64,000 bases of DNA, from contig NZ_SWMS01000001.1 of the NCBI RefSeq assembly GCF_005146945.1, forward strand, positions 186,001 through 250,000, read 5' to 3'. The DNA is from Prauserella endophytica. Lineage in GTDB: Bacteria > Actinomycetota > Actinomycetes > Mycobacteriales > Pseudonocardiaceae. Numbering within the stretch: position 1 is the first letter of the stretch; each line of letters starts with the position of its first letter. Positions 43,726-52,264 of this stretch are shown in pieces. Below the pieces are notes generated by a model. That model did no database searches. It was not told where the DNA came from and worked only from the letters and a program-made list of their open reading frames with translations. A program made the position numbers and the translations under genes.

Positions 43726-43747
43726 TAACCTACTCGCGAGTAGGTTA
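43726..43747. promoter_or_regulatory. 22-bp perfect palindrome, operator of the fabG4-htdX / fadA2 divergon
   Basis: TAACCTACTCG followed directly by its reverse complement, with no mismatch and no spacer. It lies 36 bases upstream of fabG4 and 40 bases upstream of fadA2, overlapping possible -10 elements on both strands (TACACT at 43746 on the + strand, TAGGTT on the - strand). Size and symmetry fit a TetR repressor. The adjacent tetR at 40853 is the candidate. Confidence 0.8.
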
Positions 43748-43787
43748 CACTCGCCAGTGGGTGCGTGAACGCTGACCAGGAGGAGCC

Positions 43788-45125
43788 ATGACCTCAGCGC
43801 AGAAGCCGGAGAAGGCACGCAGGACGAGCACCGGCAGCAGGCGAAGCAAGGCACAGACAGTGCGCAAGGTCGCGATCATCGGAGCCAACCGGATTCCGTT
43901 CGCCCGCTCCAACGGTCCCTACGCGAACGCGTCGAACCAGGACATGCTCACCGCGGCCATCGACGGGCTGGTCAGCCGCTTCTCCCTGCAGGACGAGCGG
44001 CTCGGCGAGGTCGCGGCCGGCGCGGTGCTCAAGCACTCGCGCGACTTCAACCTCGCCAGGGAGTGCGTGCTCGGCAGCAGGCTCTCGCCCGCCACGCCGG
44101 CCTCCGACGTGCAGATGGCCTGCGGCACGGGCCTGCAGGCGATCGTCAACGTCGCCAACAAGATCGCGCTGGGGCAGCTCGACTCGGCCATCGCGGGCGG
44201 CGTCGACACCACGAGCGACGCCCCGCTCGCCGTCAACGACAGCCTCCGCAGGCTGCTGGTGCGGCTCAACGCGGCCAGGTCGCTCGGCGACCGCCTCAAG
44301 CTCCTCGCCAAGATCCGGCCGGGCCACATCGTGCCGGAGATCCCGCGCAACGCGGAACCGCGCACGGGCCTGTCGATGGGCGAGCACGCGTCCCTCACCG
44401 CCAACACGTGGGAGGTCACGCGCGAGGAGCAGGACGAGCTCGCGGCGACCAGCCACCAACAGCTCGCCGCAGCCTACGAACGCGGGTTCTTCGACGACCT
44501 CGTCACGCCGTACCTCGGCCTCACCCGCGACCAGAACCTGCGCCCCGACTCGACCCCGGAGAAACTCGCCAAGCTCAAGCCCGTCTACGGCGGGCCGGAA
44601 GGCACGATGACGGCGGGCAACTCGACGCCGCTCACCGACGGCGCCTCGACGGTGCTGCTCGCGACCGAGGAGTGGGCCAAGGAGCACAACCTGCCGGTGC
44701 AGGCGTACCTGACCTTCTCGCAGACGGCGGCAGTCGACTACGTCCACGGCGAGGAGGGCCTGCTCATGGCGCCCGCGTACGCCGTGCCCCGGCTGCTCGA
44801 CCGCGCCGGGCTCACGCTCGGCGACTTCGACTTCTACGAGATCCACGAGGCGTTCGCCTCGCAGGTACTCGCCACGCTCAAGGCTTGGGAGGACCCGACG
44901 TTCGCCAAGGAACGACTCGGCCGCGACGAGCCGCTCGGCTCCATCGACCGCGACAAGCTCAACGTCAACGGTTCCTCGCTCGCCGCGGGACACCCGTTCG
45001 CTGCGACCGGGGGCCGGATCGTCGGCACGCTCGCGAAACTGTTGCAGGAGAAGGGATCCGGCCGGGGCCTCATCTCGATCTGCGCGGCGGGGGGCCAGGG
45101 GATCACGGCGATTCTGGAAAGGTAG
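43788..45125 (+). CDS. fadA2: acetyl-CoA C-acyltransferase FadA2
   Basis: A 445-residue thiolase from ATG 43788 with AGGAGGAG upstream. Nucleophilic Cys 112 (QMACGTGLQAI), EIHEAFASQVL (the NEAF position), the His motif AAGHPFAATGGR and the second Cys in SICAAGGQG are all present, in contrast to the thiolase-like protein at 20920. A basic Ser/Arg-rich N-terminal extension of about 25 residues occurs. Matches Rv0243 in size and place. It cleaves 3-oxoacyl-CoA or condenses acetyl-CoA. Confidence 0.94.
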   Translation: MTSAQKPEKARRTSTGSRRSKAQTVRKVAIIGANRIPFARSNGPYANASNQDMLTAAIDGLVSRFSLQDERLGEVAAGAVLKHSRDFNLARECVLGSRLSPATPASDVQMACGTGLQAIVNVANKIALGQLDSAIAGGVDTTSDAPLAVNDSLRRLLVRLNAARSLGDRLKLLAKIRPGHIVPEIPRNAEPRTGLSMGEHASLTANTWEVTREEQDELAATSHQQLAAAYERGFFDDLVTPYLGLTRDQNLRPDSTPEKLAKLKPVYGGPEGTMTAGNSTPLTDGASTVLLATEEWAKEHNLPVQAYLTFSQTAAVDYVHGEEGLLMAPAYAVPRLLDRAGLTLGDFDFYEIHEAFASQVLATLKAWEDPTFAKERLGRDEPLGSIDRDKLNVNGSSLAAGHPFAATGGRIVGTLAKLLQEKGSGRGLISICAAGGQGITAILER

Positions 45126-45181
45126 TTCGCGCACGGCGGAATCGCACGACTTTTGTCGGGGGGCGCTCCTAGTCTGGCGTG

Positions 45182-46153
45182 ATGTCCGACACCGACAAGG
45201 GAGTCGCGGTCAGGGCACGCGGCCTCGTCAAGCACTACGGCACCACCCGGGCACTCGACGGCGTGGACCTGGAGATCCCCACCGGGCAGGTACTCGGCCT
45301 CCTCGGGCCGAACGGCGCGGGCAAGACGACCACGGTCCGCATCCTCACCACCCTGCTGCTGCCCGACTCGGGTGAGGCCGAGGTGGCCGGGCATGACGTG
45401 CTGACCGACCCCGACGGCGTGCGGCGCTCGATCGGGCTCTCCGGCCAGTACGCGGCGGTGGACGAGAACCTCACCGGCTTCGAGAACCTCTACCTGGTCG
45501 CCCGGCTCTACGGGCAGCGCAAACCGCAGGCGCGCAAGCGCTCGCGCGAGCTGCTCGCCCGATTCCGCCTCGACGAGGCCGCCGACCGGCCCGCGAAGGG
45601 CTACTCGGGCGGCATGCGGCGCAGGCTCGACCTCGCGGGCGCGCTCGTGGCCGAGCCGAGCGTCGTGGTGCTCGACGAGCCCACCACCGGGCTCGACCCG
45701 CGCGGCCGGATCGAGATGTGGGAGGTCATCGAACAGCTCGTCGCCACCGGCGCCACCGTGCTGCTCACCACGCAGTACCTGGAGGAGGCCGACCGGCTGG
45801 CCGACTCCGTGGTGGTGATCGACCGGGGCAAAGTCATCGCCAGGGGCACCCCCGACGAGCTCAAGAACCAGATCGGCGGCGAACGGCTCGAACTCGTCGT
45901 GGCCGCCGCCGAGGAGGTGCCGCTCGCCGTGCGCGTACTCGCCGAGGTCGGCAGCGGTGAGCCCGCGGCCGACGAACGCTCGCGCCGCGTCGAGGTCCTG
46001 GTGGACACCGGCACCAAGGCCTTGGTCGAGGCGCTGCGCAGGCTCGACGCGCTGGACGTGGTGGTGCAGGACGCGGCGCTGCACCGGCCGACGCTCGACG
46101 ACGTGTTCCTCTCGCTCACCGGGCACGGCACGACCGAGGAGGTGCCGTCGTGA
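45182..46153 (+). CDS. drug-type ABC exporter ATPase (DrrA class)
   Basis: A 323-residue ATPase from ATG 45182. Walker A is GPNGAGKTTT, the signature is YSGGMRRRLDLAGAL, Walker B is VVVLDEPTTGLDP, and the H-loop is LTTQYLEEAD (Gln in place of His, normal for the DrrA class). The C-terminal DUF4162-type domain follows. Together with the next gene it forms a two-gene exporter of the daunorubicin-resistance type. Substrate unknown; no biosynthetic cluster is beside it. Confidence 0.93.
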   Translation: MSDTDKGVAVRARGLVKHYGTTRALDGVDLEIPTGQVLGLLGPNGAGKTTTVRILTTLLLPDSGEAEVAGHDVLTDPDGVRRSIGLSGQYAAVDENLTGFENLYLVARLYGQRKPQARKRSRELLARFRLDEAADRPAKGYSGGMRRRLDLAGALVAEPSVVVLDEPTTGLDPRGRIEMWEVIEQLVATGATVLLTTQYLEEADRLADSVVVIDRGKVIARGTPDELKNQIGGERLELVVAAAEEVPLAVRVLAEVGSGEPAADERSRRVEVLVDTGTKALVEALRRLDALDVVVQDAALHRPTLDDVFLSLTGHGTTEEVPS

Positions 46154-46965
46154 CCGCTCTGGCCAAGGTGTTCTCCGACAGCGGCGTCATCACCTGGCGC
46201 AACGTGATGAACGTGCGGCGCAACCCCGAGTGGCTGCTCGGGGCCACGGTGTTCCCGATCATGTTCGTGCTGATGTTCGCCTACGTCTTCGGCGGCGCCA
46301 TCGGCGGTCCCGGCGGCGACAGCGTGGAGTACCGCGAGTTCCTGATCGCGGGCATCTTCGCGCAGACCGTGGCGTTCAACTCCTCCTACACCGTCATCGG
46401 CTTCGCCAACGACCTGCAGAAGGGCATCATCGACCGGTTCCGCTCGCTGCCGATGTCGCGCTTCGCGGTGATCCTCGGGCGGACCACCGCCGACCAGGTG
46501 CTGAGCGTCGTCGTGCTGGTGGTGATGTCGACGTGCGGCCTGCTGATCGGCTGGCGGATCCGCGGCAGCGCCTTGGACGCCGTGCTCGGTTACCTGATGA
46601 TCCTGCTGTTCGCGTTCGCGTTGTCGTGGGTCGGCGCCTACATCGGGCTCATCACGCCGAGCGTCGAGGTCGCCAACAGCGCGGGCCTTATCTGGATGTT
46701 CCCACTGACGTTCGTCTCCTCGGCCTTCGTGCCGCAGGAGAGCCTGCCCGGTGTGCTGGGCACGATCGCCGACTGGAACCCGTTCACGGCGGCCGTCAAC
46801 GCCACACGCGACCTCTTCGGCAACGCGAGCCCGGCCGGGTGGCCACTGCCGTCGGGCTGGCCCGCCGAGAACGCGGCGCTCTACGCGATCCTCAGCTCGG
46901 TGGCGATCATCGCGATCTTCGCTCCGCTGGCCACCGCGCGGTACCGCAGGGTGGCCAGCAAATAG
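46150..46965 (+). CDS. drug-type ABC exporter permease (ABC-2, DrrB class)
   Basis: A 271-residue permease from GTG 46150 overlapping the ATPase gene by 4 bases. Six hydrophobic segments, including FPIMFVLMFAYVFGGAIGG and LMILLFAFALSWVGAYIGL. The ABC-2 motif FVSSAFVPQESLPGVLGTIADWNPFTAAVNATR (in parts) is typical of DrrB-like proteins. Partner of the preceding ATPase. Confidence 0.92.
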   Translation: MTALAKVFSDSGVITWRNVMNVRRNPEWLLGATVFPIMFVLMFAYVFGGAIGGPGGDSVEYREFLIAGIFAQTVAFNSSYTVIGFANDLQKGIIDRFRSLPMSRFAVILGRTTADQVLSVVVLVVMSTCGLLIGWRIRGSALDAVLGYLMILLFAFALSWVGAYIGLITPSVEVANSAGLIWMFPLTFVSSAFVPQESLPGVLGTIADWNPFTAAVNATRDLFGNASPAGWPLPSGWPAENAALYAILSSVAIIAIFAPLATARYRRVASK

Positions 46966-47029
46966 GTCCGCGGGCGGGCGCAGGAGGGTTCCGCCACGTC
47001 AGCCATCCCGAAACTCGCGCTGGGCGCGG

Positions 47030-47614
47030 TCAGCGGGAGAGCGCGGACTCGACGGCCTTGGTGGCCTTGCCGGTCGCCTTGTCGACGGCCTTCGTGGCCC
47101 TGCCGGTCGCCTTGCCCGTCCTGCGCTGCACGGTGCTCGCCGTGTCCTGCACCTGATCCACGGCCTCGTGCGCGGCCTTCTTCGCGCGCCACGCCACGGA
47201 CGGCTTGCCCTCGGTGTCGGCCGCGGCGAGCAGGAGTCCGCCCGCGAGACCCGCGTTCTTGAGGAACTCGACCAGCTGCGCCTGCCGCTGCTCGGAGTCC
47301 TTCTCCTCCCAGAACGGGTGGCCGGCGACGGTCGTGGGCACGAGGCTGCCGAGCAGCATCAGTGCTGACACCCTGGGCATCCGGCCCAGCGCGAGCAGCG
47401 TCCCACCGACGATCTTCACCGCGGCATCGATCTTCACCAGGCTCACCGGATCGGTCGGCACCTGGTCGGGCAACGAGTCGGCCTGCGGCGCGACGGTCTT
47501 GTCGACCAGCGGCTTGGCTGCCTGCGCGTGGCCCTCGGCGTCCCGCAGAGCGTTGATGCCGCCGGAGATGAAGATGGAGGCGAGGAGCGGGCGCGCCACT
47601 CGACGGAGAATCAT
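47030..47614 (-). CDS. DoxX family membrane protein with basic Lys/Ala-rich tail
   Basis: A 194-residue protein from ATG 47614 with GGAAGG upstream. The DoxX core (MILRRVARPLLASIFISGG; VKIVGGTLLALGRMPRVSALML, in parts; NAGLAGGLLLAAADTEG) has four hydrophobic segments. The last 50 residues are an unusual repetitive tail with KATGRATKAVDKATGKATKAV character, reminiscent of histone H1-like or mycobacterial Lys-rich tails. DoxX proteins act in redox/thiol stress complexes. A nucleic-acid or acidic-polymer contact for the tail is a guess. Confidence 0.85.
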   Translation of the reverse strand: MILRRVARPLLASIFISGGINALRDAEGHAQAAKPLVDKTVAPQADSLPDQVPTDPVSLVKIDAAVKIVGGTLLALGRMPRVSALMLLGSLVPTTVAGHPFWEEKDSEQRQAQLVEFLKNAGLAGGLLLAAADTEGKPSVAWRAKKAAHEAVDQVQDTASTVQRRTGKATGRATKAVDKATGKATKAVESALSR

Positions 47615-47689
47615 CGCGACCTTCCTTGACGAGGAGAAGCAGTGCGCCAGGAAACTACCCACTACTCGCCGTCTTCACCCATCTACGGA

Positions 47690-47711
47690 TTTCTAGCGTC
47701 CACGCTAGAAA
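47690..47711. terminator. 22-bp palindrome after the GDPD gene
   Basis: TTTCTAGCGT, two bases, then the exact complement ACGCTAGAAA. It lies 3 bases past the GDPD stop on that transcript and 75 bases upstream of the DoxX-like start, so it may end the GDPD mRNA or act as an operator for the DoxX-like gene. A related TTTCTAG-type hairpin is at 50090-50125. Confidence 0.5.
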
Positions 47712-47714
47712 GGG

Positions 47715-48758
47715 CTAGCGAAGCGGATACGACTTCGGGAGCTTGAACCCGCGCTCCTCCGCCACCTCGCGCAGCCGGTCCGGGTAGTCGGTGATGATCC
47801 CGTCCACCCCGTCGTCGATCAGCTTGTGCATGGTTGCCTTGTCGTTGATCGTCCACGGGATCACCTTCAGCCCGGCGCGGTGCGCCTCGTCGACCAGCGC
47901 CTTCGTCGTGAAGGGGACGTAGTCGGGGTCGGTCACCGAGCCGCCCTGCGGGTTGCCGTGCACCGGGGACAGCGCGCTCGCGCCGAACGACTTCACCGCG
48001 CGCACCGGGCTCCCGCCGAAGTCGTCGATGTCGAGCCCGCCGAGCCACGGCGACTCCCCCGGCTGGCCGACCTGCAGGAACTCCGGCTGGGTCAGCGCGA
48101 CCACCGGCAGCCACGGCGCCCGCTCCCGCACCAGCATGAGCGCGCCCCAGTCGAAGCTCTGGATCGAGACGTTGCGGGCGAAGCCCGAGCGGAGCACCTC
48201 CCGCACCACGCGGTCGACGAACTGCTCGCGCGGAGCGGTCTCGTGCGGCGCCGCGGCCTCGACCTTGGTCTCGATGTTGAACTCGACGTGCCACGCGCGG
48301 TGCTTGCGCACGAGCGCGAACAGCTCGGCCAGCGTCGGCATCTTCGCGCCGGGGGAGAGCTCCTGGTCGGCGTGGTTCGGCTGCCGCTGTGAGCCGCAGT
48401 CGAGCGTGCGGACCTGGGCGAACGTGAGGTCCTTGATGTACTTGCCCGCGTACGGGTACTGGGGGTCGCCCGGTGTCACCGGCGCGGTGTCGGCGCACTT
48501 CGCCGGATTGATCCTGCGGTCGTGGGTGATCACCTCGCGGCCGTCGCGGGTGATCTGGATGTCGAGCTCCAGCGTGGTGACGCCGAGCGTCAGCGCCTTG
48601 GAGAACGCGGCCAGCGTGCCCTCCACGGTGAGCCCCAACCCACCGCGGTGGGCCTGGATGTCGAAGGTCTTGTGCTTCGGCTTGGCGGTGGCGACGCCGG
48701 TGAAGGCGACTATCGCCACCAGCCCGGTCGCGAGCACCGCGAGTGTCCGTTTCGTCAT
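47715..48758 (-). CDS. secreted glycerophosphodiester phosphodiesterase
   Basis: A 347-residue enzyme from ATG 48758 (GTG 48764 is an alternative two codons upstream). Signal peptide MTKRTLAVLATGLVAIVAFT ends at ATA. Catalytic residues of the GDPD TIM barrel are visible: QAHRGGLG (His-Arg), LELDIQIT (Glu and Asp for the metal), THDRRINP (second His). The DNDVPGIITDYPD-type end is seen as DGIITDYPDRL. It hydrolyses glycerophosphodiesters to glycerol-3-phosphate and an alcohol, outside the membrane. Confidence 0.93.
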   Translation of the reverse strand: MTKRTLAVLATGLVAIVAFTGVATAKPKHKTFDIQAHRGGLGLTVEGTLAAFSKALTLGVTTLELDIQITRDGREVITHDRRINPAKCADTAPVTPGDPQYPYAGKYIKDLTFAQVRTLDCGSQRQPNHADQELSPGAKMPTLAELFALVRKHRAWHVEFNIETKVEAAAPHETAPREQFVDRVVREVLRSGFARNVSIQSFDWGALMLVRERAPWLPVVALTQPEFLQVGQPGESPWLGGLDIDDFGGSPVRAVKSFGASALSPVHGNPQGGSVTDPDYVPFTTKALVDEAHRAGLKVIPWTINDKATMHKLIDDGVDGIITDYPDRLREVAEERGFKLPKSYPLR

Positions 48759-48887
48759 GGTCACGTGGCGACGCTCGCACGCGTGGGTGACAGGCAGGCG
48801 AACCGGAGCTGTCCGCGCGGGACACGCCGATAACCGTTTCTCGCGCAATATCGGTCTCGCGCTAGAGAACCCAATAGTGTCGTAGCG

Positions 48888-50084
48888 ATGGACCCCGTGC
48901 GGAATCCGTTCGCCCCGGGCGCAGGGCAGCGCCCACCGGAGCTCGCAGGCCGGGAGCGCGAGCTCCAGGCGTTCGAAGTGGTGCTGGAGCGAGTCGCGCG
49001 TGGCAGGCCGGAGCGCAGCCTGATGCTGACGGGACTGCGCGGCGTGGGCAAGACCGTGCTGCTGGGCGAGCTGCGCTCGATGGCGATCCGGCGTGGCTGG
49101 GGCGCGGGCAAGGTCGAGGCGCGCCCCGACGCCGAACTGCGCAGGCCGCTTTCGGCCGCGTTGCACAGAGCGATCCGTGACCTCGCCGTGCGGCACCGGG
49201 CACCCGAACGGGTGGACGAGGTGCTGGCCGTGCTCAAGGCGTTCGCGCTCAAGGCCAACAAGCCGGACGCGAAGCTGCGCGATCGCTGGCAGCCGGGCAT
49301 CGACGTGCCCCCGGCGCAGGGCAGAGCCGACTCCGGCGACATCGAGATCGACCTCGTGGAGCTGTTCACCGACGTCGCCGAGCTGGCCACCGATGTCGGC
49401 ACCGGGGTCGCGCTGCTGATCGACGAGATCCAGGACCTGGTGCCGCAGGACGTCTCGGCGCTGTGCGCGGCGTGCCACGAGCTGTCGCAGTCCGGCGCCC
49501 CGCTGGTGGTGGTGGGTGCGGGCCTGCCGCACGTGCCCGCCGTGCTCTCGGCATCGAAGTCGTACTCGGAGCGGCTCTTCCGCTACACGCGCATCGACCG
49601 GTTGAGCAGGGGAGACGCCGACCGGGCCGTGCTCGCACCCGTCGAGCGGGAGGAGGCGGAGATCGCCCCCAAGGCGCTCGACGAACTGTTCACGGCCTCT
49701 GGCGGCTACCCGTACTTCGTGCAGGCGTACGGCAAGGCCGCGTGGGACGCCGCGCCGTCGAACCCGATCACCGAGGAGGACGTGCGGGTCGCTGCGCCCG
49801 AGGCCGAGGCCGAACTGGCGGTGGGCTTCTTCGGCTCACGCGTCGAGCGGGCGACACCTGCCGAGCGGGAGTACCTGCGCGCGATGGCCGAGCTGACCCA
49901 GGGCCGGGACGAGAGCGCGGGGACGTCGGACGTGGCCGTCTTCCTCGGCCGCAAGCCGTCGTCGCTCTCGCCGGCGAGGGACAGCCTGATGAAGAAGGGG
50001 CTCGTCTACTCCGCGGAGCGCGGGCACATCGCCTTCACGGTGCCGCACTTCGGCCAGTACCTACTCAGCCGCGTCGACGATTGA
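48888..50084 (+). CDS. AAA-type ATPase, Orc1/Cdc6-like fold
   Basis: A 398-residue ATP-binding protein. Walker A is GLRGVGKT (49-56). Walker B is VALLIDEIQDL, followed by sensor-type VVVGAGLP. The C-terminal part has a winged-helix look (RATPAEREYLRAMAELTQG; VAVFLGRKPSSLSPARDSLMKKGLV in parts). This resembles the stand-alone AAA_16 ATPases of actinobacteria whose role is unknown. No toxin, nuclease or protease partner is adjacent. A hairpin follows the stop. Confidence 0.85.
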   Translation: MDPVRNPFAPGAGQRPPELAGRERELQAFEVVLERVARGRPERSLMLTGLRGVGKTVLLGELRSMAIRRGWGAGKVEARPDAELRRPLSAALHRAIRDLAVRHRAPERVDEVLAVLKAFALKANKPDAKLRDRWQPGIDVPPAQGRADSGDIEIDLVELFTDVAELATDVGTGVALLIDEIQDLVPQDVSALCAACHELSQSGAPLVVVGAGLPHVPAVLSASKSYSERLFRYTRIDRLSRGDADRAVLAPVEREEAEIAPKALDELFTASGGYPYFVQAYGKAAWDAAPSNPITEEDVRVAAPEAEAELAVGFFGSRVERATPAEREYLRAMAELTQGRDESAGTSDVAVFLGRKPSSLSPARDSLMKKGLVYSAERGHIAFTVPHFGQYLLSRVDD

Positions 50085-50089
50085 GCCTT

Positions 50090-50125
50090 CTACAGCTTTC
50101 TAGCTCCGCGACTATAGAAAGGTAG
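50090..50125 (+). terminator. hairpin after the AAA ATPase gene
   Basis: Arms CTTTCTA (50096-50102) and TAGAAAG (50115-50121), extended by CTAC/GTAG across a two-base bulge. It starts 6 bases after the stop codon. No T-run follows. Terminator role inferred. Confidence 0.45.
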
Positions 50126-50292
50126 ACAAGGCTAGCGGTCAATCCTGATCGGAGAATGACCTCCGTCACCTACGATCTTTCGGCGAGTAAGCCATCTCAC
50201 CGGATGATCGCTGGCGACTTTGTGAAAAAAGGTACATAATGGGATGCGTACCGGCCAACCGACGAGACCCCTAAGGGGATGCCGCAAAACCG

Positions 50293-50454
50293 ATGAACAA
50301 CATCGCCGCCCGCCTTCGTGCCCGCCGTGCCGAGAACCGGACCCGCCGAGCGATCAACCGCGCGATCGACAACGCCGCGACCGCGACCATGCGCCAGGAG
50401 CTCATCGCCATCGCGCAGACACGCCCCCGCTACGAGCGCTCACCGCGCGTGTGA
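50293..50454 (+). CDS. 53-residue basic protein, unknown function
   Basis: ATG 50293 to TGA 50452. The sequence (MNNIAARLRARRAENRTRRA ... TMRQELIAIAQTRPRYE) is strongly helical and Arg-rich at the start. Codon use matches its neighbours, with G/C in most third positions. Similar short 'LxARxxxNRxxRAI' proteins are common but unnamed in actinomycetes. The upstream 200 bases are unusually AT-rich for this window (for example a run of A at 50224-50230). A hairpin terminator follows at 50515. Confidence 0.6.
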   Translation: MNNIAARLRARRAENRTRRAINRAIDNAATATMRQELIAIAQTRPRYERSPRV

Positions 50455-50514
50455 CCTGAATTACAATCAACCCAGGGTGTAACGCCGGCGAAGGCGCTGT
50501 CGATACCCCCCATG

Positions 50515-50559
50515 ACCCCGTGATGCTGGCGGACCCCCGACCTGGCAGCATCACGGGGT
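50515..50559 (+). terminator. strong stem-loop terminator
   Basis: A perfect 13-bp stem (ACCCCGTGATGCT with AGCATCACGGGGT) with a 19-base loop. The sequence after it is T-rich (TTCCATTTTTCC and TTTTTTT near 50578). This is the best intrinsic-terminator candidate in the window, ending the transcript of the small basic protein and insulating the MarR-GNAT gene. Confidence 0.8.
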
Positions 50560-50594
50560 TTCCATTTTTCCGGCCTCTTTTTTTGCCGTTATTA

Positions 50595-50607
50595 TTGACA
50601 TAGTCAA
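50595..50607. promoter_or_regulatory. MarR operator candidate
   Basis: TTGAC-ATA-GTCAA, a perfect 13-bp inverted repeat 20 bases upstream of the MarR-GNAT ATG. A further partly symmetric TTGTTGAGGTGGTCAA runs from 50613 into the start codon region. Such paired sites are typical of MarR autoregulation. Confidence 0.55.
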
Positions 50608-50627
50608 CGAAGTTGTTGAGGTGGTCA

Positions 50628-51560
50628 ATGAATACCGACCCGGAGCGGATCGCCGGTGTCCGCGCCTTCAACCGGCTCTACACGCGGGTGATCGGGGTCC
50701 TCGACGAGGGGCTCGTCGGGTCGGACTTCTCGCTCAGCGAGGCCCGCGTGCTCTACGAGCTCGCCCAGCAGGACGTCCACGACGTGCCGGAGCTGCGCAA
50801 GCGCCTCGATCTCGACGCGGGCTACGCCAGCAGGCTACTCGCGAAACTCGAGGGCAAGGGGCTGCTCGTGCGCGAGCGCTCCGAGAGCGACGCCCGCAGG
50901 CAGACCGTCGGCCTCACCCAACTGGGCCGCAAGACCCAGGCCACCCTGGAGCAGAACACCGACACCCAGATCGGGGAGCTGCTCGGCAGGCTCACCGAGG
51001 CCGACCAGCGCCGCCTGCTCGCCGCGATGGGCACCATCACGAGGCTGCTCGGCGAGCATCGCGCCGATCCCACACTGGTGCTACGGCCGCCGAGGGCCGG
51101 CGACTACGGCTGGGTGGTGCAGCGGCACGGCGAGCTCTACGCCCAGGAGTACGGTTTCACCGCCGGCTTCGAGGGGCTCGTTGCCGGGATCGTCGCGGAG
51201 TACGTCGGGGCCGAGGGCACCGCACGGCAGGCCGGCTGGATCGCCGAACTGGACGGCGAGCCGGTCGGATCGGTCTTCTGCGTCGAAGGCAGTGACGCGG
51301 ACACGGCCAAGCTGCGCCTGCTGCTGGTGGAGCCGAGCGCGCGGGGGCACGGAGTCGGCAAGCGGCTGGTCGCCGAGTGCGTCGAGTTCGCCCGCCGCTC
51401 CGGCTACCGCTCGATGGAGCTGTGGACACAGAGCAACCTCACCGCGGCACGCGCGATCTACCGGCAAGCGGGCTTCGAACTGGAAAGCGCCGAGGAGCAC
51501 CGAAGCTGGGGGCAGGACCTCGTCTCCGAGGTCTGGCGCACGAGGCTAGGGCGGGCCTGA
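50628..51560 (+). CDS. MarR-type regulator fused to GNAT acetyltransferase
   Basis: A 310-residue fusion from ATG 50628. Residues 1-145 are a MarR winged helix (FSLSEARVLYELAQQ; ELRKRLDLDAGYASRLLAKLEGKGL in parts; RSESDARRQTVGLTQLG). Residues 150-310 are a GNAT domain with the acetyl-CoA motif LLLVEPSARGHGVGKRLV and the late helix TAARAIYRQAGFE. This fusion is a known family in bacteria, annotated as bifunctional regulator/acetyltransferase. Substrate unknown. The TTG at 50613 is rejected as a start because ATG 50628 begins the conserved part. Confidence 0.92.
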   Translation: MNTDPERIAGVRAFNRLYTRVIGVLDEGLVGSDFSLSEARVLYELAQQDVHDVPELRKRLDLDAGYASRLLAKLEGKGLLVRERSESDARRQTVGLTQLGRKTQATLEQNTDTQIGELLGRLTEADQRRLLAAMGTITRLLGEHRADPTLVLRPPRAGDYGWVVQRHGELYAQEYGFTAGFEGLVAGIVAEYVGAEGTARQAGWIAELDGEPVGSVFCVEGSDADTAKLRLLLVEPSARGHGVGKRLVAECVEFARRSGYRSMELWTQSNLTAARAIYRQAGFELESAEEHRSWGQDLVSEVWRTRLGRA

Positions 51561-51611
51561 TGGCTCTTTCCGTCGCGAGCAGCGGGAAGGGAACCAGCAG
51601 GCGCGTCCGCC

Positions 51612-52178
51612 CTACCGGCCCAGCGTGTAGAACTCCGGGTTCGGCTTCAGCGCGGTGAGGTGGGCCAGCCGGTTCGACATCGCGAACAGCGCGGTGATCG
51701 AGCCGACGTCCCAGATCTCGTCGTCGGTCAGCCCGGCCTCACGCGCCGCCGCGAGGTGCCGCTCCCCGAACTTCGCCGAGTCGTGCGCCAGCGCGAGGGC
51801 GAGGTCGACGATCGCCCGGCCGCGTTCGTCGAGCTCCACCTGCCACGGGTTGCTGGACACGCGGTCGGCCAGCTCCGGGTCCTTCGAACGGATCCGCAGG
51901 ATGGCGCCGTGGGCCACCACGCAGTACGTGCAGTGGTTGGCGCCCGACGTCGCCACCACCACGAGCTCCCGTTCCGCCTTGCTCAGTCCTTCGGCGCGGT
52001 TCATCAGCGCGTCGTGGTAGTCGAGGAACGCCCGCAGCTCGTCAGGCCTGCGCGCGAGCGCGCGGAAGATGTTCGGCACGAAGCCCGACTTCTCGGCGAT
52101 CGCGCCGATGCGCTCGCGCAGGTCCTCCGGCAGCTCCTCCGGTTCGACGACGCCGAACCTGCTCACCTGCTCGCTCAT
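51612..52178 (-). CDS. AhpD-like peroxidase-related protein (carboxymuconolactone decarboxylase family)
   Basis: A 188-residue protein from ATG 52178. The redox motif is HCTYCVVAHGAI (Cys-x-x-Cys and His) in a helical AhpD-type fold, and the N-terminal FGVVEPEELPEDLRERI is the pattern of 'peroxidase-related enzyme' families. Such proteins reduce alkyl hydroperoxides with help of a lipoyl or other thiol donor. No ahpC is adjacent. Confidence 0.9.
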   Translation of the reverse strand: MSEQVSRFGVVEPEELPEDLRERIGAIAEKSGFVPNIFRALARRPDELRAFLDYHDALMNRAEGLSKAERELVVVATSGANHCTYCVVAHGAILRIRSKDPELADRVSSNPWQVELDERGRAIVDLALALAHDSAKFGERHLAAAREAGLTDDEIWDVGSITALFAMSNRLAHLTALKPNPEFYTLGR

Positions 52179-52264
52179 GGATGTCACGCTAGCCGTGTCG
52201 ATTTCCGTTGTCCTCGTTCGTCTGCCGGGTGACCGTCGACAAGCATCGAGATTGAGGAGGCACC

